The position numbers and the translations under genes were made by a program. Shown here one piece after another: positions 51,032 through 59,890 of a stretch of 64,000 nt of DNA. The notes beneath the pieces are model-generated. The model worked only from the letters and a program-made list of their open reading frames with translations, had not been told where the DNA came from and did not search any database. Position 1 is the first letter of the stretch, and each line of letters opens with the position of its first letter. This DNA is from Micromonospora lutea. Lineage in GTDB: Bacteria > Actinomycetota > Actinomycetes > Mycobacteriales > Micromonosporaceae. The stretch spans positions 1 through 64,000 of the forward strand of contig NZ_BOPB01000012.1 of NCBI RefSeq assembly GCF_016863535.1. The letters are read 5' to 3'.

Positions 51032-51092
51032 GTTGATCATGACGTTAGCGGTGCTCCGAAGATCAGACAGTGCCGCTGACCTCATGATCAAC
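51032..51092. repeat. REP-like palindromic element, copy B
   Basis: An imperfect inverted repeat begins GTTGATCATGACG and ends with ATGATCAAC, matching copy A (35358-35418) in arm sequence and size. It lies between tRNA-Ser and the quinone oxidoreductase gene. Confidence 0.7.
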
Positions 51093-51137
51093 GGGGTTGT
51101 GGGGGGTTGGAAGAGCGGGGTGGGGTAAGACTGGGTT

Positions 51138-52115
51138 ATGCGCGCGATCACCATTGCGGAGCCCGGCGGGCCGGATGTGCTGACCTGGAGTGAGGTGCCG
51201 GAGCCGCAGGCGGGGCCGGGTGAGGTGATCGTGGAGGTGCGGGCCACTGCGGTGAACCGGGCCGACCTGCTGCAACGGCAGGGGCACTATCCGCCGCCGC
51301 CGGGTGCGCCCGCGTACCCCGGGTTGGAATGTTCGGGGGTGGTGAGCGCGATCGGTCCCGACGTGGCCGGCGTCCAGGTGGGTGACCAGGTGTGTGCGCT
51401 GCTGGCCGGCGGTGGGTACGCCGAGCGGGTGGCCGTGCCCGCCGGGCAGTTGCTGCCGGTGCCGGCGGGCGTCGACCTGGTCGACGCCGCCGCGTTGCCG
51501 GAGGTGGCGTGCACGGTCTGGTCGAACGTGGTGCAGGTGGCCCGCCTGGCGGCGGGAGAGACGTTGCTGGTGCACGGTGGTGGCAGCGGAATCGGCACCT
51601 TCGCGGTCCAACTCGGTGCCGCGCTCGGCGCGACAGTGGTGGCGACGGCGCGGACCACGAAGCACGACCGGCTGCGCGAGTTGGGCGCCGACCTGCTCGT
51701 CGACTACCGGGAGCAGGATTTCGTCGAGGAGGTCTGGCGGGTCACCGATGGTCGGGGCGCGGATGTCGTTCTCGACATCATGGGTGCGTCCTATCTGGGG
51801 CGTAACGTCGCCGCGCTGGCCGCCGACGGGCGGCTGGTGGTGATCGGCATGCAGGGTGGTCGCAAGGGTGAGCTGGATCTGGGCGCACTGCTGGCCAAGC
51901 GCGGTACGGTCGCGGCCACCGCGCTGCGCTCCCGGCCGCTGGCGCAGAAAGCCGAGATCGTACGCGGGGTACGCGAGCAGGTCTGGCCGCTGGTCGAGAA
52001 GGGCCGGGTGCGTCCGGTCATCGACCGACGGATGCCGATCGCCGACGCGGCGCAGGCGCATCGGCTCGTCGAATCGAACGAGCACGTCGGTAAGGTGCTG
52101 CTCACCGTCGACTGA
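51138..52115 (+). CDS. NAD(P)H quinone oxidoreductase (zinc-free MDR, PIG3-type)
   Basis: This 325-residue medium-chain reductase has EPGGPDVLTWSEVPEP at the N-terminus, VNRADLLQRQGHYPPPPG (typical of the PIG3 group), and the nucleotide-binding LLVHGGGSGIGTFAVQLG. There are no zinc ligands. It reduces quinones or enals with NADPH. It converges with soxR (five-base gap), consistent with a redox-stress neighbourhood. Confidence 0.88.
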   Translation: MRAITIAEPGGPDVLTWSEVPEPQAGPGEVIVEVRATAVNRADLLQRQGHYPPPPGAPAYPGLECSGVVSAIGPDVAGVQVGDQVCALLAGGGYAERVAVPAGQLLPVPAGVDLVDAAALPEVACTVWSNVVQVARLAAGETLLVHGGGSGIGTFAVQLGAALGATVVATARTTKHDRLRELGADLLVDYREQDFVEEVWRVTDGRGADVVLDIMGASYLGRNVAALAADGRLVVIGMQGGRKGELDLGALLAKRGTVAATALRSRPLAQKAEIVRGVREQVWPLVEKGRVRPVIDRRMPIADAAQAHRLVESNEHVGKVLLTVD

Positions 52116-52120
52116 GCCCG

Positions 52121-52558
52121 TCAGCCGGGCAGTACCAGGCGGGCTCCGGGGCCCTCACCGCCCAGATTGTCCTCCGGGTTGTAGAGGGTGCAGCGACGCA
52201 GCGACAGGCAGCCGCAGCCGATGCAGGCGTCCAGGTCGTCGCGAAGCCGGCTCATCAGGCGAATCTTCTCGTCCAGCCGAGCCCGCCAGGCCGTGGAGAG
52301 CTCGGCCCAGTCCTCGGCGGTGGGGGTGCGGGCGGCGGGCAACGAGTCGAGCGCGGTACGGATCTCCTCCAGCGAGATGCCGACCTGTTGGGCGATCCGG
52401 ATGAACGCCACCCGGCGCAGCTCGCTGCGGTGGTAACGGCGTTGGTTGCCGCTGGTGCGCTCGGCCCGAATGAGCCCCAGCCGCTCGTAGTAGCGCAGGG
52501 CGGACTGCGCCACCCCGCTACGGGCGGAGAGTTGACCGATCGTCAGAGCTTCCTGCAT
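52121..52558 (-). CDS. soxR: Redox-sensitive activator SoxR
   Basis: This 145-residue MerR-family protein has an HTH with SGVAQSALRYYERLGLIRAER and the diagnostic [2Fe-2S] ligand set CIGCGCLSLRRC (CX2CXCX5C) near residue 115. In actinomycetes SoxR responds to redox-active metabolites rather than to superoxide in general. It is divergent from the transketolase pair, with an inverted repeat in the shared intergenic region. Confidence 0.93.
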   Translation of the reverse strand: MQEALTIGQLSARSGVAQSALRYYERLGLIRAERTSGNQRRYHRSELRRVAFIRIAQQVGISLEEIRTALDSLPAARTPTAEDWAELSTAWRARLDEKIRLMSRLRDDLDACIGCGCLSLRRCTLYNPEDNLGGEGPGARLVLPG

Positions 52559-52567
52559 CACGTCGCC

Positions 52568-52598
52568 TTGAGTTGAACCGCGCTTCAACTTGCAGGCT
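52568..52598 (+). promoter_or_regulatory. SoxR-type operator and long-spacer promoter
   Basis: TTGAGT (52568-52573), a 19-base spacer and CAGGCT (52593-52598) form a MerR-type promoter. The spacer region holds an inverted repeat AGTTGAA (52571-52577)/TTCAACT (52584-52590). The -10 ends six bases before the ATG at 52605, so the mRNA is probably leaderless. Confidence 0.6.
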
Positions 52599-52604
52599 AT
52601 CCAT

Positions 52605-53330
52605 ATGACCACACTCGCCACCACGGCCCGGGTCGCCGAGGCCGCCGCGCCACTCGACGGACGCGGCCCGCTCACCACCATGCTGGAGCGCGTACGTGCC
52701 GGCCGGCAGTTCAACCCGAACGTTCTGTCGACCCTCGATGTGCTCCAGGTGCTCTACGACCGGGTCCTGCGGATCACCCCCGCGACCGTCGACGACCCCG
52801 ACCGCGACCGCTTCCTGCTATCCAAGGGCCATGCGGTGGCCGGCTACTACGCGCTGCTCGCCGCGAAGGGTTTCATACCGCCCGACTGGCTGGACGATCA
52901 GGGCGGGCCGGAGAGTCGGCTCGGCGATCATCCGGACCGGACCCTGGTCCCCGGCGTGGAGATCGGCTCAGGTTCGCTCGGGCACGGGCTGGGCCTGGGT
53001 GTCGGTACCGCGCTCGGGCTGCGCGCCCAGGGGCTGCTCGAACCCCGGGTGTACGTGCTGCTCGGCGACGCCGAACTGGATGAGGGCTCCAACCATGAGG
53101 CGATCGCGTACGCCGGAGCGGTCGGCCTGGCCAACCTGACCGCGATCGTGGTGGACAACTCCTCCGCGACCCACGGCTGGCCCGGTGGCCTGGCCACGCG
53201 TTTCACCGCGAACGGCTGGACCGCCGTGACCGTCGACGGGCGGGACCACGGCGCTCTCCACACGGCACTGACCGGGCACCACGGGCATCGGCCGCACCTC
53301 GTGGTCGCGGTCATCGAGGACGGGGAGTGA
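52605..53330 (+). CDS. Transketolase-like protein, N-terminal (TPP-binding) half
   Basis: This 241-residue protein is the TPP-binding half of a split transketolase. It has FLLSKGHAVAGYYALLAAKG, GSLGHGLGLGVGTALG, the TPP/metal motif GDAELDEGSNHEA with a downstream VVDN, and a final region VVAVIEDGE. It is the first gene of a pair with the C-terminal half and needs that partner for activity. The divergent SoxR and its operator suggest induction by redox-cycling compounds. The real sugar or keto-acid substrate is unknown. Confidence 0.82.
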   Translation: MTTLATTARVAEAAAPLDGRGPLTTMLERVRAGRQFNPNVLSTLDVLQVLYDRVLRITPATVDDPDRDRFLLSKGHAVAGYYALLAAKGFIPPDWLDDQGGPESRLGDHPDRTLVPGVEIGSGSLGHGLGLGVGTALGLRAQGLLEPRVYVLLGDAELDEGSNHEAIAYAGAVGLANLTAIVVDNSSATHGWPGGLATRFTANGWTAVTVDGRDHGALHTALTGHHGHRPHLVVAVIEDGE

Positions 53331-54223
53331 CGATGCGGGACAGGTTCGTGGACACCACCACCGCGCTGTTGGCCGAGGATCCGCGTACCGCGCTGGTACT
53401 CGCCGACATCTCCGCCGACGCGTTCGCCGCCGCCGCCCGACGGCACCCGGACCGGGTGCTCAACGTCGGCATTCGAGAGCAGTTGATGGTGGGCGTGGCC
53501 GGCGGGCTGGCGCTGACCGGGCTGCGGCCGATCGTGCACAGCTACGCGCCGTTCCTGGTGGAGCGGACGTACGAACAGATCAAGCTCGACCTCGATCATC
53601 AGGACGTGAGCGCGGTTCTGGTCAGCGTGGGCGCCTCCTACGACCGGGCGGAATCTGGTCGTACCCACCTCGGTCCGGCGGACGTGGCACTGCTCGACAC
53701 CCTGTCCGGGTGGACGGTGCACGTTCCCGGCCACCCCGGGGAGGTGCCAGCGCTGCTGCGCGCGGCGGTCGCCGCCGACGGCTCGGCGTACCTGCGGTTG
53801 TCGACGCTGCGCAACGCCGAGCCGTACGGCGGTGACGGCGCGCTGGTGGTGGTGCGGGACGCGGGGCCGGGCGCGGCGCTGCTGGTCGCGGTCGGTCCCA
53901 TGCTGGACGCGGCCCTCAGCGCGGTCGCGGGCCTGCCGGTGACGGTGGCGTACACCCATCGGCCACGTCCGTTCGACACCACTGGGCTGCGGGCGCTCGC
54001 CGACCGCGAGGTGATCCTGGTCGAGCCCTATCTGGCGGGCACCTCAGCCCGGCTGGTCGCGGCAGCGCTGATCGACCGGCCGCACCGGCTGATGGCGCTC
54101 GGGGTACGTCGCGAGGAGTTGCGCCGTTACGGCTCGGCGGCGGATCACGCGCGCTGGCACGGGCTGGACGCGAGCGGGTTGCGCCGCGCCATCACCGGCT
54201 TCCTGTCACCCGCGCTGGTGTGA
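53327..54223 (+). CDS. Transketolase-like protein, C-terminal (pyrimidine-binding) half
   Basis: This 298-residue protein has the transketolase Pyr domain (ALVLADISADAF, VLNVGIREQLMVGVAGGLALTG with the conserved Glu, HSYAPFLVERTYEQIK) and a C-terminal domain (ALLVAVGPMLDAALSA, EVILVEPYLAGTSA). The GTG overlaps the previous stop (GTGA); ATG 53333 is an alternative. The fold pairs with the upstream subunit to make a dehydrogenase/transketolase-like heterotetramer. Confidence 0.82.
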   Translation: MTMRDRFVDTTTALLAEDPRTALVLADISADAFAAAARRHPDRVLNVGIREQLMVGVAGGLALTGLRPIVHSYAPFLVERTYEQIKLDLDHQDVSAVLVSVGASYDRAESGRTHLGPADVALLDTLSGWTVHVPGHPGEVPALLRAAVAADGSAYLRLSTLRNAEPYGGDGALVVVRDAGPGAALLVAVGPMLDAALSAVAGLPVTVAYTHRPRPFDTTGLRALADREVILVEPYLAGTSARLVAAALIDRPHRLMALGVRREELRRYGSAADHARWHGLDASGLRRAITGFLSPALV

Positions 54224-54310
54224 TCGTCCCGGTTCGCGGCATGTCGCGGCCCGCAACGGCGGTAGGTCGGCATGTCGCGAACCGGTGCGCACGCACAACG
54301 GACGGGTTGG

Positions 54311-55015
54311 TCAACGGGGCGCGGCGTCGCGCTTGCGGCGGGTGCGTTCCCGGCCGAGGATCCAGAGCGCCTCGACACCGTCCCGCCAGGTGATCTTCTT
54401 ACCTTCCTCACGGCCCCGGGCCCGGTAGCTGATCGGCACCTCGTACGGCCGGATGCGGCGGCGCAGCAGCTTGCCGGTGACCTCAGCCTCCATGCCGAAC
54501 CCGCGGGAACGGATGTCCAGCGAGCGGTAGAGCTCCACCGGCATCAGCTTGAAGCAGGTTTCCAGGTCTCCGATATAGGAGTTGAACAGCACGTTCGCCG
54601 CCATGGTGACGCCTTTGTTGCCCATCACGTACCAGAAGCTGTAGGCGCTGTGGCTGCCGAAGGTGCGGTTGCCGTAGACCACCGTCGCCCGGCCGTCCAG
54701 CACCGGGGCGAGCAACTTGGGGATGTCCTGTGGGTCGTACTCCAGGTCGGCGTCGAGGATGACCATGTACTCGCCGTCGGCGTTGGCCACCGCCGTGCGG
54801 ATGGCCGCGCCTTTGCCCGCGTTGCGCTGGTGCGTGATGACCCTTAGCCGGGCGTCGTCGGCGCGCCCGAGGACCTCACCGGTGCCGTCGCGGCTGCCGT
54901 CGTCGACCACCACGAGCTCGATCTCGCATGGGTACTCGACCGCCAGCGCCTGCTTGAGGGCGTCCGCGATGCGTTCCTCCTCGTTGTAGACCGGCATGAG
55001 GATCGACAGCTTCAC
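54311..55015 (-). CDS. GT2-family glycosyltransferase (dolichyl-phosphate mannose synthase-like)
   Basis: This protein of about 234 residues is a GT-A-fold enzyme: LSILMPVYNEEERI, VVVDDGSRDGT, NAGKGAAIRTAVANA, the DxD motif VILDADLEYDP, and GDLETCFKLMP. The GTG at 55015 is chosen because GGAG lies just upstream and the fold starts there; the frame is open to 55039. It probably transfers a sugar to a polyprenyl phosphate, supplying GT-C enzymes such as the divergent membrane protein. Confidence 0.85.
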   Translation of the reverse strand: MKLSILMPVYNEEERIADALKQALAVEYPCEIELVVVDDGSRDGTGEVLGRADDARLRVITHQRNAGKGAAIRTAVANADGEYMVILDADLEYDPQDIPKLLAPVLDGRATVVYGNRTFGSHSAYSFWYVMGNKGVTMAANVLFNSYIGDLETCFKLMPVELYRSLDIRSRGFGMEAEVTGKLLRRRIRPYEVPISYRARGREEGKKITWRDGVEALWILGRERTRRKRDAAPR

Positions 55016-55140
55016 GGGAATCTCCACGAGGGCGGACAATGTGTCGGCCTTAGCCTAGCCCGGCAGGTCAGCCCGCTGGTGCCGACCACCGACGGTGATC
55101 CTCGGTTGGGCATCCAGGCTGATGGTGTTTACTTCCGGCC

Positions 55141-57405
55141 ATGTCGGTCGCCGGCTTCCCGTTCGTCCTGGTTCCCGTCGCCACGCTCGCTCTGCTCAGC
55201 GTGGCGTTGCGACCACGGGACGTGGGCACGGTGGCGCCGCAGCGGCTCGCGGTGATCCGAGCGGCCCTCGCCGTCGGCGCCTTCGCGGTCGCGACCGTCG
55301 AGGTGTTGGGGGCGTTGCGGCTGCTCACCGCGCCCGCGTTCGGGCTGGCCTGGCTGCTCTTCCTCACCGTGGCGGCAGTGGCCGCCGGGTGGCGTCGACG
55401 GGTGGACGCTGCGGTCCGGGTGGACGACTCAGCCGGTCGCCGCGCCACCGTCCTGGTTGGGAGGGCCGCCGCCGCTTCGCCGTGGAACTCGGGCCGCTCC
55501 AGCCTGCCGAAAGCGGCGGGCGTACTCACCGCGCCGTCGAGTGCCCCGGCCGGCACGGTCACCGGGGGACCGGACCGACCACCGACACCGTCCGAGCCGC
55601 ACGGAGCGGCGGTCGGTGGCTGGCGCACCGCCGTCAGCGGTTTCTGGCGTACGGCGAGCCGTGGCGAACGGCTGCTCACCGGCACGGTCGTCGGACTGCT
55701 CCTGGTCGAGTTGCTGATCGCCCTGCTGGCCGCGCCGAACAACTTCGACTCGCAGACGTATCACCTGCCCAAGGTGGAACGCTGGGTGGCTCAGGGTGAT
55801 CTGACGTTCTGGGCGACCGCGATCCATCGGCAGGTCACCATTCCGCCGGGTGCCGAGTACCTGCTGCTGCACCTGCGGCTCCTCACCGGCGGCGACGCGT
55901 TGCACCATCTCGTCCAGTGGGCGGCCGGAGTGCTCTGTCTGCTCGCGGTCGCCCGGGTGACCGCGCAGCTCGGTGGTGGTCGCCGGGCCCAGCTTTTCAC
56001 CGTCTTCGTGCTGGCCACCACGCCGATGGTGACCCTGCAGGCCACCAGTACCCAGACCGACCTGGTCTGTGCCGCCTGGGTGCTTTGCGCCGCCACCCTG
56101 GCGCTGGACGGGCTACGCCGACGTGCTCACCCGGGTGACCTGCTCGCCCTGGGCGCGGCCACCGGGTTGACCGCGGTCACCAAGACCAGCGGGCTGCTCG
56201 CCGTCGGTCCGCTACTGGTGCTCTGGGGACTGGCCCAGCTTCGCCTGGCGTACGTCGACCGGCGGGTCACGCGCCGTCGGGCTCCGGTCGCGGAATTCGC
56301 TCGTACCGTCGGTGCCTCCGCCCTGATCCTGCTGGTCGCCGCCCTGGTGGTCGGCCCCTTCCTCGGCCGGGTGTACGCCGAGTTCGGTCACCCGCTCGGG
56401 CCGGAGCGGCTGCGCACGTCGGTTCCGATGGAGCGGCACGACCCGGCGTCGGTGCTGGTGAACGCGCTCCGGATCGGGCACACCGCGCTGGACACTCCAC
56501 TGGCACCGCTCCGTGACGTGTCCGCCGAGGCGATCATCCGGGTGGCCGGTCTGCTCGGGGTCGACCCGCAGGACCGCGCGATCACCTTCGGACAGGAGAT
56601 CTTCCCGGTCGCATCCTGGTATCCCGACGAGGACCGGGTGGCGTTCCCGCTGGCCGGGGCACTGGCGCTGGTCGGTGCGGTGGCGGCCCTGCGCCATCCC
56701 GTGCGGATCAGTCCGGGCGCGGCGGGGGCACTGCGCGCGTACTCCCTGGTGGTGGTCGTCGCCGTGGTGCTGCACACCGCGATGATCAAGTGGCAGCCGT
56801 GGGGGAATCGCCTGATCCTCTACGCGCTCGCGGCCTCGGTGCCGCTGGCCGGTCTCTGGCTCGACGCCTTCCTCCGCCGCTCGGATCAGGTCGCGCCCGT
56901 CGTCGGCGAACGGCCAGACGGCCCGGCGGGTGACGCCGGCAGGCGCCACATCGCCGCCGGGCTCGTGGTGACGATCCTGGCCACGTGCGCGCTGGCCGGG
57001 GTGTTGGCGGTGTCGTACGGCTTCCCGCGCCGGCTGGTCGGCGCTGACTCGGTCTTCACCACCTCCGACTGGGAGAGCCGCTTCGTGCGGCGTCCTCAGT
57101 GGGCGGCGGAGTACCGCTGGGCGGCCGACGCGGTGCAGGCTGCCGGCGCACGCCGAATCGGGTTGTCCCAGCGCAACGACGACTGGGAGTACCCCTGGTG
57201 GCTACTGCTCCGTCAGACGGACGGTAGGCCGCCTGACCTGCTGGCGCTGCAGTCGGTGCTGGACGATCGACCACCGACCGATCCGGCCTCGGTCGATGCG
57301 ATCCTCTGTGTCGGCAGCCGGAAACTCTGCGCCGACCTGCTGCCGACCGGCTGGCGGCTGGAGTTCCGCAGCTACGTCGGTTACGCCCTGCCCGAGGAGC
57401 GCTGA
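55141..57405 (+). CDS. GT39/GT-C-like polytopic membrane glycosyltransferase candidate
   Basis: This 754-residue protein has three N-terminal helices, a Pro/Ala-rich loop (residues 100-170), then about nine more transmembrane segments. The first luminal loop holds NNFDSQTYHLPKVERWVAQG, with the acidic residue expected for polyprenyl-sugar-dependent transferases, and AIHRQVTIPPGAEYLLLHL. It ends with a small extracytoplasmic domain. It is divergent from a GT2 enzyme that could make its donor. The acceptor is unknown. Confidence 0.65.
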   Translation: MSVAGFPFVLVPVATLALLSVALRPRDVGTVAPQRLAVIRAALAVGAFAVATVEVLGALRLLTAPAFGLAWLLFLTVAAVAAGWRRRVDAAVRVDDSAGRRATVLVGRAAAASPWNSGRSSLPKAAGVLTAPSSAPAGTVTGGPDRPPTPSEPHGAAVGGWRTAVSGFWRTASRGERLLTGTVVGLLLVELLIALLAAPNNFDSQTYHLPKVERWVAQGDLTFWATAIHRQVTIPPGAEYLLLHLRLLTGGDALHHLVQWAAGVLCLLAVARVTAQLGGGRRAQLFTVFVLATTPMVTLQATSTQTDLVCAAWVLCAATLALDGLRRRAHPGDLLALGAATGLTAVTKTSGLLAVGPLLVLWGLAQLRLAYVDRRVTRRRAPVAEFARTVGASALILLVAALVVGPFLGRVYAEFGHPLGPERLRTSVPMERHDPASVLVNALRIGHTALDTPLAPLRDVSAEAIIRVAGLLGVDPQDRAITFGQEIFPVASWYPDEDRVAFPLAGALALVGAVAALRHPVRISPGAAGALRAYSLVVVVAVVLHTAMIKWQPWGNRLILYALAASVPLAGLWLDAFLRRSDQVAPVVGERPDGPAGDAGRRHIAAGLVVTILATCALAGVLAVSYGFPRRLVGADSVFTTSDWESRFVRRPQWAAEYRWAADAVQAAGARRIGLSQRNDDWEYPWWLLLRQTDGRPPDLLALQSVLDDRPPTDPASVDAILCVGSRKLCADLLPTGWRLEFRSYVGYALPEER

Positions 57406-57597
57406 CCGTCGGTCTCGGGTGGCCCGGATCACAGGCGCAGCGGCTGCCCGAGGAGCGGTCCAGCCTGAAAAGGGGTCATTGGCCCGGTTGGGCGCAGCGC
57501 GCAAGTATTCCGAGATCTATTCACATGCCTCCATGGCACGCGTTACCGTCCGGTAACTCGATCGACGTCCCGCGATCGTGCCGAAAGGAGTGCGTCG

Positions 57598-59196
57598 ATG
57601 TCTGGTACCCACGCCAGGCGTGAACGGACGCCTCGATGGCGCCTTGCCGAGGTCGCCGTCCTCGCCACCGCTCTCGTCCTGCCGATGCTGGCCACGGCCT
57701 CACCCGCCGCCGCGGCCGACCGTCCCGCCGTCCAGCCGCTTCCCGCCCACCTCGAAACCGTCCGCGCCGCCGAGGCCACCGCGCTCTACGGCTCGCCCGG
57801 CATCCGCCCGCTCGACCAACGCCGCACCGCGTTGATCACGATGGGCGACAGCCAGATCTCCGGCGAGGGGGTCGGCAACTACGTGCCCGGCACCCACCAG
57901 CCGGGCAACTGGTGCGACCGCTCGTACGACCAAGCGGTCTTCCGGACCGAGATCGCCTCCGACGAGCGATACAACATCGCCTGCTCGGGGGCCACCCCGT
58001 GGAACCTGATCGCCGGCGGCCCCACCCAGCACAACGAACTGAACCAGGGCGACCATCTCGCCATCAAGGCGCGTAACACGAACATCAAGCTGATCTGGGT
58101 GGTGGTCGGCGCCAACGGTGACGGCACGATCCAGTTCGGTCCGGTCGCCACCGACTGCGCGCTGCGCCGCGTGCTCTTCCAGGGGCCCTGCTGGCCGACC
58201 TACACCGACCAGTGGGAGGTACGTACCGACGGCAGCCGGCGGGCCGTCGAGGAAGCGCTGACCGACATCCGCCGGACCATGACCAACGCCGGATACCTCA
58301 GCTCCGACTATGAGCTGGTGCTGATGTCGTACTCCAGCCCGGCCAGCCCGGACGTGGAGGACAACCCGAACTTCCCCGGCTGGTACTCCGGCGGCTGCCT
58401 GCTGTACCTGGCCGACGCCGCGTTCGCCCGGAACAAGGCGGTGCCGCTGTTCGAGTCGGCACTACGGGCGGCAGCGGCCAACACCGGCACCCGCTACCTC
58501 GACGGCAGTCGACTCTTCCACGGTCACGAGGTGTGCACCGACAACACGTCCGTGCGCGGCCTCTACATCGAGATCGGCGTCTGGGACGAGAACGCGGCCC
58601 GCCAGTCGTTCCACCCGAACAAGCGGGGGCACGGCATGTTCGCCCAGTGCATCACCCAGTTCTATGCCTCCGGCCAACCGCGGGGGACCTGTGTCGACCC
58701 GGCCAGCACCGGCAACGGTGTGCTCTACCCCGGCCTGATGGAGTTCAAGCAGCTGCGCAACGCCGCCACCGGCACCTGCGTGGACGGCAAGGGGTACGAC
58801 TCACGCAACGGCACGGTTCAGCAGCCGTACCGCTGCCACGGAGGGCGTAACCAGGGCTTCTGGTACGACCCGACGCGGCAGTCGCTGCACTCCGAACTCT
58901 CCCACGACCGGTGCCTGGACGTCTCCGGTGGCTCGTTGAGTTCGGGCACGGCGGTCAACATCTACGACTGCCACGGCGGCACCAACCAGAAGTTCGTCTT
59001 CTCCGGCAACCAGATCCGGGCCGCCGGTAACAGCAACCTCTGCCTGGCCTTCGACAACCCGCTGCTCGGCACGCCCCGACTGCGCTTGGCCACCTGCTCC
59101 AGCAACTCCCGGCAGCAGTGGTCCTTCGAGTCGCGGTCGTTCGCCCAGCCCGTCGGCTATGGACGGGACGACTTCATCGGCTCCCGCGTCTACTGA
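57598..59196 (+). CDS. Secreted SGNH-type hydrolase with C-terminal ricin-type lectin
   Basis: This 532-residue protein has an N-terminal signal peptide (residues 1-40, SPAAAAD). The catalytic domain at residues about 75-365 shows ITMGDSQISGEG (block I Ser), a VVVGANGDGT region like block III and SFHPNKRGHGMF (block V His). Residues 385-520 form a beta-trefoil with three CxD...QxF/W repeats. AAAGGAG precedes the ATG. It probably deacylates a polysaccharide or lipid ester outside the cell. It is a third lectin-bearing esterase in this window, but its lectin is not a recent copy of the first two. Confidence 0.82.
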   Translation: MSGTHARRERTPRWRLAEVAVLATALVLPMLATASPAAAADRPAVQPLPAHLETVRAAEATALYGSPGIRPLDQRRTALITMGDSQISGEGVGNYVPGTHQPGNWCDRSYDQAVFRTEIASDERYNIACSGATPWNLIAGGPTQHNELNQGDHLAIKARNTNIKLIWVVVGANGDGTIQFGPVATDCALRRVLFQGPCWPTYTDQWEVRTDGSRRAVEEALTDIRRTMTNAGYLSSDYELVLMSYSSPASPDVEDNPNFPGWYSGGCLLYLADAAFARNKAVPLFESALRAAAANTGTRYLDGSRLFHGHEVCTDNTSVRGLYIEIGVWDENAARQSFHPNKRGHGMFAQCITQFYASGQPRGTCVDPASTGNGVLYPGLMEFKQLRNAATGTCVDGKGYDSRNGTVQQPYRCHGGRNQGFWYDPTRQSLHSELSHDRCLDVSGGSLSSGTAVNIYDCHGGTNQKFVFSGNQIRAAGNSNLCLAFDNPLLGTPRLRLATCSSNSRQQWSFESRSFAQPVGYGRDDFIGSRVY

Positions 59197-59212
59197 CCAC
59201 CACCATCACCAC

Positions 59213-59266
59213 CGATCTTGGTACGGAACAGCCCTCCAGGGGGCGGTTTCGTACCAAGATCGTTTT
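59213..59266. terminator. Long hairpin terminator with T run
   Basis: Arms 59213-59225 and 59250-59262 pair perfectly (CGATCTTGGTACG) with partial inner pairing, and TTTT follows. It lies between convergent genes. Confidence 0.7.
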
Positions 59267-59274
59267 GGGGGCTG

Positions 59275-59784
59275 TCAACGGGCCGCGACGGGTTGGAGGG
59301 TGACCGGTTGGGGGGCGGGCGCCTCGGCGACGGTGGCCACGATCCTCGGCTGTGCACTGCGTACGCGGGTGCGGAAAGCGTGGTTGAACAACGCGTCCAA
59401 CTGCCACACCTGCTTCGGGTACTGGGTACGGATCAGGAAGCGCTCACGAATGCCGTCGATCGCGGTAGCGGCCAGTTCCACGCAGTGCAGTCGCGGGTCG
59501 GGGCTCCAGGTGACGTGGCTCAGCTCGCGGAGTTCCGTGTTGAGGTGCAGACGGAGCCGGTGCAGCACCCGGGTCTGCCGGGTGACCACGAGGCGCCGGT
59601 GGGTGAGCAGCAGCAGATAGTCCCCGTTGACCGGCCGGTCGGGCCGGCTGCACCGGGTGACCAGGATGGTGGCGTCGCCGGAACCCACGCAGCGACGGAA
59701 CACCGGCATGTGTCGGCTGGCGGTTTGCACCGCCAGGCCCGCCTCGGCGGCGGCAGGAAGGAACGTTCGGGAGAAGACGTCCAT
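59275..59784 (-). CDS. PH-like domain hypothetical protein
   Basis: This protein has about 169 residues. The middle carries GDYLLLLTHRRLVVTRQTRVL and a following strand-rich stretch (ELRELSHVTWSPDP), a pattern common in bacterial PH-like domains, and it ends with a helix (VWQLDALFNHAFRTRV). The start at 59784 is preferred to longer in-frame options because upstream residues are low-complexity. Function unknown; probably membrane-proximal. Confidence 0.5.
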   Translation of the reverse strand: MDVFSRTFLPAAAEAGLAVQTASRHMPVFRRCVGSGDATILVTRCSRPDRPVNGDYLLLLTHRRLVVTRQTRVLHRLRLHLNTELRELSHVTWSPDPRLHCVELAATAIDGIRERFLIRTQYPKQVWQLDALFNHAFRTRVRSAQPRIVATVAEAPAPQPVTLQPVAAR

Positions 59785-59890
59785 GACCTGCCCAACGACC
59801 CCGCCCGCACCGTGACGTGGCCGCTCGACATGCTTTTTGCAATTTCCACGCCCCACCCCCGCCCCATCGAACAGGTTGGAGTGGGTGGGG

